From Camelimonas fluminis (GTDB taxonomy: Bacteria; Pseudomonadota; Alphaproteobacteria; Rhizobiales; Beijerinckiaceae), in NCBI RefSeq assembly GCF_014656355.1, contig NZ_BNCG01000003.1, forward strand, positions 1 to 64,000: DNA of 64,000 nt, given 5' to 3'. Positions 35,468 through 43,581 of the stretch are shown here, piece after piece; position 1 is the stretch's first letter; each line of letters starts with the position of its first letter. The position numbers and the translations under genes were made by a program. The notes under the pieces were generated by a model. That model was not told where the DNA came from. It did not search any database and was given only the letters and a program-made list of their open reading frames with translations.

Positions 35468-37374
35468 GCGCAGGGGCGCAGCCCACCGGCGCTGGCGCGA
35501 CGTCGCTTTCCGCCCGTTGGCCGCGCAGCCGTTTCGCGCTCCTGCATCTGTCGCTCCAGGCGACGTTTGTCGTTCTGTGCCTGTTCGCCATCAATGTCTC
35601 GCTCCCGACCCCGGACCGCAGCCATGCCGTGCAGGAGGCGACGGTGGCCGGCCCCAACGGCGCCGCGCCGGTCAGGCTGCCCACGACATTCCCCGGTCCC
35701 ACGCCGCGTCTCATCAATCTGGCGCTCAGCTTCACCGCCCCGGAAAAGCTGACGGAAGAGTGGTCCGTCATGACGCCGCGCTTCACCAATGCGGCGCAAA
35801 TCCTCGTCAATGGCGTGGTGGTGCTCGACACCCGGCGCAAGGCGAGCAACAACCGGCCCGATCGCAACGCCGCCGACATCGCCGTCATTCCCGCGCAACT
35901 GTTGCGCCCGGGCGTCAACGAACTCGGCGTGCGCCTGCATGTCTGGGGACCGCTGAGCGGCTTTCTCGACACGTTGTACGTGGGTCCCGACAGCGCCCTG
36001 CGCGACGCCTACGACTGGCGCGTCCTGTTGTTCAGCACCCTGCCCGTGGTTTTCTCGTCCTGGCAGGTCATCCTCGCCATGGTGCTCGGCATCATGTGGT
36101 TCAAACGCCGGCAGGAGACCGCTTATGGCGTGCTGGCGGCGGCCATGGCGCTGGGTGCGCTGCACACCTTCCTCATTCCGCCGGAACAACCGTCGTGGCT
36201 TGCCGGGGTCCGCGCCGCCGCCATCGGCTCCGCGCCGCTGGAAAGCAGCCTGGTGCTGGTCTTCTGCATGCTGTTCCTGGGGCGGCGGCTGACGCCGCTG
36301 TTCACGGTTCTGGCGCTGGCGCCGGGCGCCATCATCGTCATCACCGGGCTGGCGGGCGGACCGGAGATGGTGCGCCTGGCGTTCGTCTGGCTTGGCCTGC
36401 CCGCCATCGCCCTCAGCCTGGGCGGCGTCGTGTGGCTGACCCATGCGGCGGCGCTGTCACGACGCGACCTGATCAGCGTATTGCTCGCCAGCGCCGCCAC
36501 GGTGCTGATGACCTGCCTGATCCGCGACGTGCTGACCATCGTCGGCGCCTTGCCGGACCAGCGTATTTTTGTCACCCGCATGGCCTACGCCGCGATGATG
36601 ACGATGATCGGCGCATGCCTGACGTGGCGATTCGCCAGCGCCCTGAATGAGGTCGACAGTTTCGCCGGGCGGCTGGTGACCCAGGTGCGGGAAGCCGAAG
36701 ACAAGCTGCGCGCCAGTTTCGCGCGGGAAGAACAGCGCAAGCACGCCGCCGCCCTCGCCAGCGAGCGGACGCGGCTCACCCGCGATCTGCATGACGGGCT
36801 GGGCGGACAACTGGTCAGCATCGTCGCGCTCGCCGAGCGCAACGGCGCCCACGGCGCACAGATTGGCGAGGCCGCCCGCAGCGCCCTGCGCGATCTTCGC
36901 CTGGTGATAGACGCCATGGACGACATCGATGGCGACCTGATGCTGGCGCTCGGCGCATGGCGCGAACGCACGGCGGCCCGCCTGCGGCCACATGACATCC
37001 GCCTTGACTGGCGACCGCTGTCGCCTGGCGGGCTGCCGGTGCATCAGGAGTTGCGGCCCTGGCATGTCATCCAGTTGCTCCGGCTGCTCGATGAGGCGGT
37101 GACCAACACGGTGAAGCACGCCAACGCCAGCAGCATCACGGTGAGCTTCGGATCATTCCGCGACCAGGGCGGCGCGGCGCGCGGCCGCATCATCATCGCC
37201 GATGATGGTCATGGCTTTTCTGGCCAGGCAACGCCGCAGGGGCGCGGGCTCGACAACATGCGGCGACGGGCGGCGCGCTGTGGCGTCGCCTACAGTCTCG
37301 ACAGCGAACCCGACGGGGTCCGCATTACCCTGGATCTGCCGGAGCGTTTTCCGGAAACGGACAACGCCGCCTGA
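35464..37374 (+). CDS. membrane sensor histidine kinase (HisKA_3 type)
   Basis: Sensor kinase partner of the preceding regulator (636 residues). An N-terminal helix is followed by a periplasmic beta-rich domain (about 50-170, AAQILVNGVVVLDTRRKASN), then about 7 transmembrane helices (about 175-390), the layout of 7TMR-DISM sensors, and a coiled linker. The H-box is TRLTRDLHDGLGGQLVS (His near residue 445). The ATPase domain has the N-box DEAVTNTVKHANAS and the G-boxes DDGHGFSG and GRGLDNMRRRA. Start: TTG at 35464 within TTGA overlapping the regulator stop, an arrangement typical of coupling; a later start cannot be excluded. The signal is unknown; 7TMR-DISM domains often bind carbohydrates or small ligands. 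Confidence 0.88.
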   Translation: MSAGAQPTGAGATSLSARWPRSRFALLHLSLQATFVVLCLFAINVSLPTPDRSHAVQEATVAGPNGAAPVRLPTTFPGPTPRLINLALSFTAPEKLTEEWSVMTPRFTNAAQILVNGVVVLDTRRKASNNRPDRNAADIAVIPAQLLRPGVNELGVRLHVWGPLSGFLDTLYVGPDSALRDAYDWRVLLFSTLPVVFSSWQVILAMVLGIMWFKRRQETAYGVLAAAMALGALHTFLIPPEQPSWLAGVRAAAIGSAPLESSLVLVFCMLFLGRRLTPLFTVLALAPGAIIVITGLAGGPEMVRLAFVWLGLPAIALSLGGVVWLTHAAALSRRDLISVLLASAATVLMTCLIRDVLTIVGALPDQRIFVTRMAYAAMMTMIGACLTWRFASALNEVDSFAGRLVTQVREAEDKLRASFAREEQRKHAAALASERTRLTRDLHDGLGGQLVSIVALAERNGAHGAQIGEAARSALRDLRLVIDAMDDIDGDLMLALGAWRERTAARLRPHDIRLDWRPLSPGGLPVHQELRPWHVIQLLRLLDEAVTNTVKHANASSITVSFGSFRDQGGAARGRIIIADDGHGFSGQATPQGRGLDNMRRRAARCGVAYSLDSEPDGVRITLDLPERFPETDNAA

Positions 37375-37378
37375 GACC

Positions 37379-37402
37379 GGACAGGCGTCAACGCCTGCCC
37401 GG
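37379..37402. terminator. possible bidirectional terminator
   Basis: Imperfect stem around AGGCGT-CAA-CGCCT with outer CCGG/CCGG pairing, just after the kinase stop and before the end of the convergent Pro-rich gene. No T-run; low confidence. Confidence 0.35.
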
Positions 37403-37419
37403 ATGCTTCAGACCGGCTT

Positions 37420-37719
37420 TCAGAACTGGCCGACGCGATCAACGGGGCCGCCGCGATTGGTCGGCGTTCCCATCGGCGCGCGGCGGGCGGGGCCAACCGG
37501 CCGGGGCGCGACAACGCGGGCGGGCGGAGCGACGACAACCGGACGTGGGGCCACGACTACCGGACGCGGCGCGACCACCACCGGCGCCGGGCGCGCGACG
37601 CAGCCCCTGGGCACGCCCACGGTCTTGCAATAGACAACGGCGGCGGCCGGCGTGGCGGCAAAAACGCTGGCGCCCAGCAGCGCCGCGCCCACCACCTGCA
37701 GATAATGCTTCGAGTTCAT
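37420..37719 (-). CDS. small secreted Pro/Val/Arg-repeat protein
   Basis: 99 residues. A signal peptide (VVGAALLGASVFAATPAAA) is followed by VVYCKTVGVPRGCVARP, a two-cysteine motif seen in small exported alphaproteobacterial proteins, and then three tandem copies of RPVVVAP and related Pro/Arg-rich sequence to the C terminus. The basic extended tail suggests contact with the peptidoglycan or outer membrane. The function is unknown. The ATG at 37719 has GGAGATGGAAG upstream; the longer frame to 38064 is not supported. Confidence 0.75.
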   Translation of the reverse strand: MNSKHYLQVVGAALLGASVFAATPAAAVVYCKTVGVPRGCVARPAPVVVAPRPVVVAPRPVVVAPPARVVAPRPVGPARRAPMGTPTNRGGPVDRVGQF

Positions 37720-38093
37720 GCTTCCATCTCCGGAATTCGTGCGGCCCCGGATCGCCGCGCCAGAGCGCGGGCGGCCGTGAGACCCGGCAACCTGCCCGTG
37801 CATCGACACGGCGCTTCTCCTGACAGGAGCATCTGGCGGCGGGCCGGGGTATCCCATGAAGATGGGCGCCATCCCGGCCCGGTCCCATGAACATGGCATA
37901 GGCCGGTCCGCTGCGTTCCCGCAGTTTCCCCGCGTTGGGAGGCCCGGCGTGGGCGCGGTCAGGCCATCGCGCCGCTCGACCGTTCCGCGCCACGAACATC
38001 CGGCGACGCGGCCACGCGCGCCGGCAACCCGCCGCCCGGCGGCGCATGGCGCCAGCGTCCGCAATGGCGCGCCAGAGATCGGGAACGCTCAAA
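37720..38093. other. intergenic region between two small secreted-protein genes
   Basis: Divergent gap of about 370 bases with no supported gene. It contains short degenerate repeats (CCCATGAA, twice) but no clear promoter or operator. Confidence 0.35.
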
Positions 38094-38300
38094 ATGAAAA
38101 AGGCTCTTTTCCTCGCCGTCGTGCTCGCCGCCGCCAGCAATGGCGCCGTCATGGCGGAAGACGCCCGCACCGCCTGCCGCGCCGATGCGCAGAAGCTGTG
38201 CGCCTCAGCCATTGGCAACCGCGACCAGGTCGCCTCCTGCCTGAAGACCAACAAGGACAAGCTCAGCGATGGCTGCAAGCAGGCGCTCGCCGCGCGCTGA
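38094..38300 (+). CDS. small secreted cysteine-rich-repeat protein
   Basis: 68 residues. A signal peptide (ALFLAVVLAAASNGAVMAED, cleavage near VMA-ED) precedes one cysteine-rich repeat: CRADAQKLC, then VASCLKTNKDKLSDGCKQAL. Four Cys in this spacing match the short Cys-rich repeat related to Golgi apparatus protein (GLG1) repeats and probably form two disulfides in the periplasm. Such proteins are common in this group and have no known role. The ATG at 38094 is preceded by GGGAA, and AAAAGG-type Lys codons start the signal peptide. Confidence 0.8.
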   Translation: MKKALFLAVVLAAASNGAVMAEDARTACRADAQKLCASAIGNRDQVASCLKTNKDKLSDGCKQALAAR

Positions 38301-38718
38301 CCGGAGCCAGACAAGCCGGCAAGGCTCCGCCGGAGCGCTGCGCCAGAAACCTCGCGGGCCAAATCCCGTTCGGCGGGAGCACTCCGCCGCCTGGCCCGAC
38401 GCGGTTGTTGATGAGAAGCAGCGTCCATTTACCTCGCGGACGCCCTGCGGACGCCTGGCCGCGGTACGCGCGCCGCCGCGGTCAGAACTGGCCAGGTCAA
38501 TGGGCTGGCGCGAGACAAAGCCCCCCGCCGTTTTCCGCTTTGGAACCCTGCCTGGCGGCGCCGGACATCGACATGGACCCTGTTGTGGCGTCAGACGGCG
38601 CGCATTGGCGGCCTCAAAACGCCCGACCACCCCGTCTCTCTCCGCCATTGGCGACGCGCTTCTGCCCGCGCCACGCCAAGAGGGTTGACAATGTCACACG
38701 CAGGTCGCGCGCGCCTGT

Positions 38719-38742
38719 GCAATTTTCCGCAAGAAAAATTGC
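38719..38742. promoter_or_regulatory. inverted repeat GCAATTTT / AAAATTGC
   Basis: Perfect 8-bp arms with an 8-base spacer, first of three dyads upstream of the efflux operon. May be an operator or a short terminator-like hairpin. Confidence 0.4.
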
Positions 38743-38751
38743 CTGACAGGC

Positions 38752-38765
38752 CAGAACATGTTCTG
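38752..38765. promoter_or_regulatory. perfect 14-bp palindrome CAGAACATGTTCTG
   Basis: Uninterrupted palindrome 80 bases upstream of the efflux start, a form typical of operators for TetR- or similar dimeric repressors. No regulator gene is adjacent. Confidence 0.5.
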
Positions 38766-38788
38766 AATACCCCGAAATGAGGCGGAGG

Positions 38789-38808
38789 CTGGACAGCACA
38801 TTGTCCAG
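38789..38808. promoter_or_regulatory. inverted repeat CTGGACA / TGTCCAG
   Basis: Perfect 7-bp arms with a 6-base spacer. The right arm overlaps TTGTCC (38801-38806), which with TATACG (38822-38827) could form a promoter with a short 15-base spacer; binding here would block it. Confidence 0.45.
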
Positions 38809-38844
38809 ATTGCGGTCCTTGTATACGCCGAAGGGAGGCGTTCG

Positions 38845-40080
38845 TTGACGATCACCTGGAAAGTACGCCCAACCGCGTTTCTGGCGGTTGCGGCTATCGC
38901 CGGACTGCTGGCGGGCTGCAACGAACCCAAGACCCAGGCGCCGCCGCCCCCTGTGGTGTTCACGGCAAAACCGGTCAGCCAGACCGTCACGCAGTATATT
39001 CCGGCGACTGGCCAGGCGTTCGCCATCCAGCAGGTAAATCTCGTCGCCCGCGTCCAGGGCTATCTGACCAGCATCAATTATGTCGACGGCGCGATCGTAA
39101 AGAAGGGCCAGTTGCTGTTCGTGATCGAACAGCCGCCCTACCAGATCAGCGTGGAGCTGGCGCAAGCGGCGCTGGCCCAGCAGCAGGCGCAACTGAAGAA
39201 CGCCCAGGTCGAACTGGATCGCCAGCAGCAGCTTTACGCCAAACAGGCCGCCTCCCAGGCGGCGCGCGACGACGCCGAAACCAAGCGCGACGCCGCCAAG
39301 GCCGCCGTTGACCAGGCTGTCGCCCAGCTGAAGCAGGCGCAGCTGAACCTGTCATACACCGAGGTGCGGGCCCCCTTCGACGGCATCGTCACCAATCACC
39401 AGGTCGACGTTGGCGCCATGGTCGGCGTCGGCGGCCCCACCACGCTGGCGACCATCGTCCAGAGCGCGCCGCTTTACGTGCAGTTCTCGCTCGACGAACA
39501 TCTGGTGCAACACATTCGCGACATCATGCGCGAGCGACGCATGTCCCGCAGCGCCACCGACGGCGTTCCCGTGGAGCTGGGTCTGGCTGTCGGCAAGGAT
39601 TTCCCTTACCCGGCGAAGATCGACTACGTCTCCCCGTCCATTGACCCGAACACCGGCACGCTGCTGGTGCGCGCGCTCGCGCCAAATAGCGAGGGCGCCA
39701 TCCTGCCCGGCAACTTCCTGCGCGTCCGCATTCCCCTGCCTGATCCGCAAAATGGCCTTCTGGTGCCGGACAGCGCCCTCGGCTCCAGCCAGGGCGGTCG
39801 CTATGTGCTGCTGGTCAACGCCCAGGGTCTGGTGGAGGAACGGCATGTGGAGGTCGGCCAGGTCACCGACAGCGGCATGCGCGTCATAGTCTCTGGCCTG
39901 ACCGGCGACGAACAGGTCATCGTCGGCCAGGCGCAGGGCGCCGTGCCGGGCGTCCGGGTGCAGGCGCAGCCGGCGCCGGCCGCCAAGGCCCAGATCCCGG
40001 CCCCGGCTCCCGCCTCCAAACCGGCGGAGGCAGGCGCGACGCCGCAGGGCAAACCGGCTGACGGGAAAGCGGCGCGCTGA
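38845..40080 (+). CDS. RND efflux periplasmic adaptor (AcrA/MexA type)
   Basis: Membrane-fusion lipoprotein of a tripartite RND pump (411 residues). The lipobox is L-A-G-C at residues 22-25. Lipoyl-like halves (VNLVARVQGYLTSINYVDGA and VRAPFDGIVTNHQVDVGAMV) flank an alpha-hairpin (about 95-165, QQQAQLKNAQVELDRQQQLY). Beta-barrel and membrane-proximal domains follow, then an Ala/Pro/Lys-rich tail. The TTG start at 38845 is supported by AAGGGAGG 5 bases upstream. The stop overlaps the pump ATG by 1 base. It links the inner-membrane pump to an outer-membrane channel; no TolC-like gene is in this operon. Confidence 0.94.
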   Translation: MTITWKVRPTAFLAVAAIAGLLAGCNEPKTQAPPPPVVFTAKPVSQTVTQYIPATGQAFAIQQVNLVARVQGYLTSINYVDGAIVKKGQLLFVIEQPPYQISVELAQAALAQQQAQLKNAQVELDRQQQLYAKQAASQAARDDAETKRDAAKAAVDQAVAQLKQAQLNLSYTEVRAPFDGIVTNHQVDVGAMVGVGGPTTLATIVQSAPLYVQFSLDEHLVQHIRDIMRERRMSRSATDGVPVELGLAVGKDFPYPAKIDYVSPSIDPNTGTLLVRALAPNSEGAILPGNFLRVRIPLPDPQNGLLVPDSALGSSQGGRYVLLVNAQGLVEERHVEVGQVTDSGMRVIVSGLTGDEQVIVGQAQGAVPGVRVQAQPAPAAKAQIPAPAPASKPAEAGATPQGKPADGKAAR

Positions 40081-43000
40081 TGACGAAATTTTTCATCGAG
40101 CGGCCGATCCTGGCCAATGTGATCGCCATCCTGATCGTGCTGCTCGGGGCTGTGGCGGTCTTCAACCTGCCTGTGGCGCAGTACCCCAATGTGGTGCCGC
40201 CAACGGTGCAGGTGACGGCGCGCTATCCTGGCGCAAGCTCGTCGGTGATCGCCCAGGAAGTGGCGCTGCCCATCGAGCAGCAGGTCAACGGCGTCGAGGG
40301 CATGATTTACATGTCCTCCACCAGCACCAGCGACGGCAACTATACGCTGACCGTCAGCTTCGCCATTGGTTCGGACCCGGACAAGAGCCAGATCCTGGTG
40401 CAGAACCGGGTTTCCACCGCTTTGGCGCAATTGCCCCCCGTGGTGCAGAACCAGGGCGTTCAGACCAACAAGAAGTCGACCTCGATCCTCGAGATCATCG
40501 CGCTGACCTCAAACGACAAGCGCCAGGACAGTCTGTTCCTGGCGAACTACGCCACCATCAATCTGGTGGATGAACTGTCGCGTCTGCCAGGGGTTGGCTC
40601 GGTCAGCGTGTTCGGCGCCGGCCAGTACGCCATGCGCATCTGGCTTGACCCGCAGAAAATGCAGGCGCGGGGCCTCGCCCCCGCTGATATTTCCAACGCC
40701 ATCAACGCCCAGAACCTTCCGGTGGCTTCCGGCCAGCTCGGCGCGCCGCCGACCGTTGGCGCCAACGCCTTCCAGTACACCCTGCTGACCCAGGGACGGC
40801 TCGCGGAGGTCAGCGAGTTCGAGAAGATCATCATCAAGGCCGACAACGCCGATGGCGGCCAGGTGACGCGGCTGCGCGACGTGGCCCGGGTGGAGCTTGG
40901 CGCCCAGACCTACAGCCAGGACTTCCGGCTGAACGGCCAGCCGTCAGCCGGCGTCGCGATCTTCCAGTTGCCGGAAGCCAACGCCCTTGACGTGGCCAGA
41001 AGCGTGGAAGCGCGGATGAAGACGCTGGCCGGGGACTTCCCGCCCGGCATGAACTGGACCACGCCGTTCAACACCACGCTGTTCGTGCAGGCGTCGGTCA
41101 GCGACGTCTATCACACGCTCATCGAAGCGGCGGTGCTGGTGCTGCTGGTGATCCTGATCTTCCTGCAGGACTGGCGCGCCACGCTGGTGCCCGCCACCAC
41201 CGTGCCGGTCACCATCATTGGCGCCTTCGCGGCCATGGCGGCGCTTGGCTTCACCATCAACATGTCGACGCTGCTGGCGGTCGTGCTGGCCATCGGCATC
41301 GTGGTTGACGACGCCATCGTCGTCGTCGAGGGCGTGACCAAGCACATGGAAAGGGGCCTGTCGCCCCATGACGCCACCATCCAGGCCATGAAGGAGCTGA
41401 CCGGGCCCATTCTCGGCATCACCCTGGTGCTGATGGCCGTGTTCCTGCCGGCGGCGTTCCTGCCTGGCCTCAGCGGCCAGATGTACCGCCAGTTCGCCCT
41501 CGTCATCGCCGCGACGGCGCTCATCAGCGCCATCAACGCCATGACGCTGAAGCCGGCGCAGAGCGCCCTGTGGCTGCGCCCGCCCAAGCACGTCAATGAT
41601 CGCAACGTGATCTTCCGCGTGTTCGAGCACGGCTATATGGCCTGCGAAAACGCCTATGTGCGCATGATGGCGCGGCTGGTGAAGCACTACCGCATCGTCT
41701 TCACGCTGACGGTGATCCTCGTCGGTCTCTCCGGCTATGCGCTGAGCCGCGTCCCGACCTCGTTCCTGCCGGTCGAAGATCAGGGCTATTTCATCGCCTC
41801 GGTGCAACTGCCCGACGGCGCCGCCCTTGAGCGCACCCGCAAGTCATTGTCGGAACTGTCGGAGCGCCTGCGGAAGGTTCCGGGCGTCGAGAACGTTGTC
41901 GCCATCGCCGGCATTTCCGTCATGAACGACAGCGCCAGCCTGGCCAACGCCGGCGTGCTCTACGTCATGCTGACGGACTGGAGCAAACGTGGTCCGGGGC
42001 AGGGCCTCATTGGCATGTACAAAAGCCTGTCGGAGGCCGCGAAGGCGCTACCGGACGGCGTGGCCACGGTGCTGCCGCCGCCGCCGATCCAGGGCATTGG
42101 CAACGCCTCCGGCTTCACCATGAAGGTGGAGTTGCGCAACGGCGAGTTCGACTACCAGAAGCTGCAGCGCATCGCCGACGCGATCGCCGCGCGGGCCAGG
42201 GAGTCGGGCGACTTCATGTCCGCCGTCAACACCTTCAGCGCCCAGGCGCCGCAGGTTCTGGCCAATCTCGACCGGACGCGCACCGAGACCCTCGGCGTGC
42301 CCTTCAACGCGGCGGCGAACACGCTGGGGTCCTACATTGGTTCATCCTATGTCGGGCAGTTCCTGAAGTTCGGCCGGGTGTTCCAGATCTACACCCAGGC
42401 CGACGCGCCGTGGCGCATGAACGCGGACGCCATCGGCGCCCTGAAGGTGCGCAGCAACAGCGGCCAGATGGTGCCGCTGGGCGCCATCGCCAACATCGAC
42501 ACCAGCATCGGCCCGTCGCTGATCAGCCTGTACAACATGTATCCGGCGGCGACGGTGATCGGCTCGCCGGTGATGGGCGTCAGCTCCGGCCAGGCGATGA
42601 CGCAGCTTGAAGACATCGCCGCGCAGGTGTTGCCGCCAGGGACCGGCTTCGACTGGAGCGCCCTCTCCTTCCAGGAGGCGGCGGTCGGCGGCCAGATCTA
42701 CATTGTCTATGCGCTGAGCCTGCTGCTGGTCTATCTGGTGCTGGCCGGCCAGTACGAGAGCTGGCTGGCGCCGCTGGCCATCATGCTGTCGGTGCCGCTG
42801 GCCCTGCTGGGCACGGCGAGCGGTCTGCTGGCCATCGGCATTCCCAGCAACCTCTACACCCAGATCGGCATGATCCTGCTGATTGCGCTGTCAGCCAAGA
42901 ACGCCATCCTCATCGTCGGCTTCGCGCGCGACCTGCACCTGCAGGAAGGGCGCGACGTGATCGAGGCGGCGGTTGAAGCCGCGCGTCTGCGTCTGCGTCC

Positions 43001-43244
43001 GATCATCATGACCTCGCTGGCGTTCGGCCTCGGTCTGGTGCCGCTGGTGCTGGCGGACAGCGCCGGCGCCAACGCGCAGAAGTCCATCGGCTTCGCCACG
43101 CTCACCGGCATGATGGGATCGACGCTGCTGACCATCGCCGTCGTGCCGTCGGTGTTCGTGGTGCTGCAGAAACTGGAGAACCGCCGCAAGCAGAAGAAGC
43201 AGACCGCCACCGCCGCTCCTGGCCCGGGGCCGGCGGAGGCGTAA
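40080..43244 (+). CDS. RND multidrug efflux permease (HAE-1, AcrB/MexB type)
   Basis: Inner-membrane proton-driven pump (1054 residues, 12 helices with two large periplasmic loops). The N terminus FFIERPILANVIAILIVL and PVAQYPNVVPP are hallmark sequences of HAE-1. The proton-relay Asp pair is in GIVVDDAIVVVEGV. The phenylalanine-rich pocket region and PTSFLPVEDQGYF are as expected. At the position of AcrB Lys940 (FAKDL) this protein reads FARDL, a conservative change. It exports hydrophobic drugs, solvents or metabolites; the substrate is not predictable. A short hairpin (GCCCGGC/GCCGGGC, 43260-43283) follows the stop. Confidence 0.95.
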   Translation: MTKFFIERPILANVIAILIVLLGAVAVFNLPVAQYPNVVPPTVQVTARYPGASSSVIAQEVALPIEQQVNGVEGMIYMSSTSTSDGNYTLTVSFAIGSDPDKSQILVQNRVSTALAQLPPVVQNQGVQTNKKSTSILEIIALTSNDKRQDSLFLANYATINLVDELSRLPGVGSVSVFGAGQYAMRIWLDPQKMQARGLAPADISNAINAQNLPVASGQLGAPPTVGANAFQYTLLTQGRLAEVSEFEKIIIKADNADGGQVTRLRDVARVELGAQTYSQDFRLNGQPSAGVAIFQLPEANALDVARSVEARMKTLAGDFPPGMNWTTPFNTTLFVQASVSDVYHTLIEAAVLVLLVILIFLQDWRATLVPATTVPVTIIGAFAAMAALGFTINMSTLLAVVLAIGIVVDDAIVVVEGVTKHMERGLSPHDATIQAMKELTGPILGITLVLMAVFLPAAFLPGLSGQMYRQFALVIAATALISAINAMTLKPAQSALWLRPPKHVNDRNVIFRVFEHGYMACENAYVRMMARLVKHYRIVFTLTVILVGLSGYALSRVPTSFLPVEDQGYFIASVQLPDGAALERTRKSLSELSERLRKVPGVENVVAIAGISVMNDSASLANAGVLYVMLTDWSKRGPGQGLIGMYKSLSEAAKALPDGVATVLPPPPIQGIGNASGFTMKVELRNGEFDYQKLQRIADAIAARARESGDFMSAVNTFSAQAPQVLANLDRTRTETLGVPFNAAANTLGSYIGSSYVGQFLKFGRVFQIYTQADAPWRMNADAIGALKVRSNSGQMVPLGAIANIDTSIGPSLISLYNMYPAATVIGSPVMGVSSGQAMTQLEDIAAQVLPPGTGFDWSALSFQEAAVGGQIYIVYALSLLLVYLVLAGQYESWLAPLAIMLSVPLALLGTASGLLAIGIPSNLYTQIGMILLIALSAKNAILIVGFARDLHLQEGRDVIEAAVEAARLRLRPIIMTSLAFGLGLVPLVLADSAGANAQKSIGFATLTGMMGSTLLTIAVVPSVFVVLQKLENRRKQKKQTATAAPGPGPAEA

Positions 43245-43259
43245 GACGTACGGCGATCC

Positions 43260-43283
43260 GCCCGGCTTGCGAAAGCGCCGGGC
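43260..43283 (+). terminator. possible terminator of the RND operon
   Basis: Stem GCCCGGC / GCCGGGC with a 10-base loop, 15 bases after the permease stop. No T-run follows. Confidence 0.35.
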
Positions 43284-43312
43284 CTCGCCGCACGCCGCGT
43301 CAGCTGCCAGGA

Positions 43313-43346
43313 GCGCTTTCGGTGAAATCCGCCACACCGGAAGCGC
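43313..43346. repeat. palindromic intergenic repeat
   Basis: Arms GCGCTTTCGGTG and CACCGGAAGCGC pair at 11 of 12 positions, followed by a diverged second element to about 43410. Same family as the 15517 and 25029 elements. Confidence 0.5.
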
Positions 43347-43428
43347 CCTGTTTCTTTGACCGGACGCATTTTCGTCCTGACAAGCGGGACCTGTTTCCCC
43401 CGGACATGCGCTACCCGCCGTCCCTGCA

Positions 43429-43512
43429 TCAGTCTGTCTGGGTCAGCAGGCTGGCGATCCACACGACCATCAGCGAAATGGCCGCTGTCACAGCGATCAC
43501 ACCGGACGTCAT
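43429..43512 (-). CDS. 27-residue membrane peptide
   Basis: Too short for most gene finders. It encodes 27 residues: MTSG, a single hydrophobic helix (VIAVTAAISLMVVWIASLL) and a TQTD tail. GGGAGG lies 5 bases before the ATG, an excellent ribosome site for a region that otherwise has none. It lies 69 bases downstream of the SulP transporter on the same strand and may be an accessory subunit or stabiliser of that or another membrane complex, as KdpF or CcoQ-like peptides are. The ribosome site and clean single helix support it; conservation has not been tested. Confidence 0.55.
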   Translation of the reverse strand: MTSGVIAVTAAISLMVVWIASLLTQTD

Positions 43513-43581
43513 GGCAGCCTCCCTGAAGCGTTGCTCATGAGGCTGAGGTTAACGGCCGGGCCGCGCCGGCGGCGTGCGGTC

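Larger units (their letters stand above)
38301..38844. other. upstream region of the RND efflux operon with dyad sites
   Basis: About 540 bases. The first 400 hold nothing recognisable. The last 130 contain three dyad-symmetric sequences (38719-38742, 38752-38765 and 38789-38808) that are annotated separately. Confidence 0.5.

Noticed and set aside
37420-38064. 214-residue version of the Pro-rich secreted protein
   Set aside because: The signal peptide and ribosome site support a start at 37719; the added N terminus is unlike any exported protein.
38614-39192. 192-residue minus-strand frame over the efflux operon start
   Set aside because: Antisense shadow of the adaptor gene and its upstream dyads.
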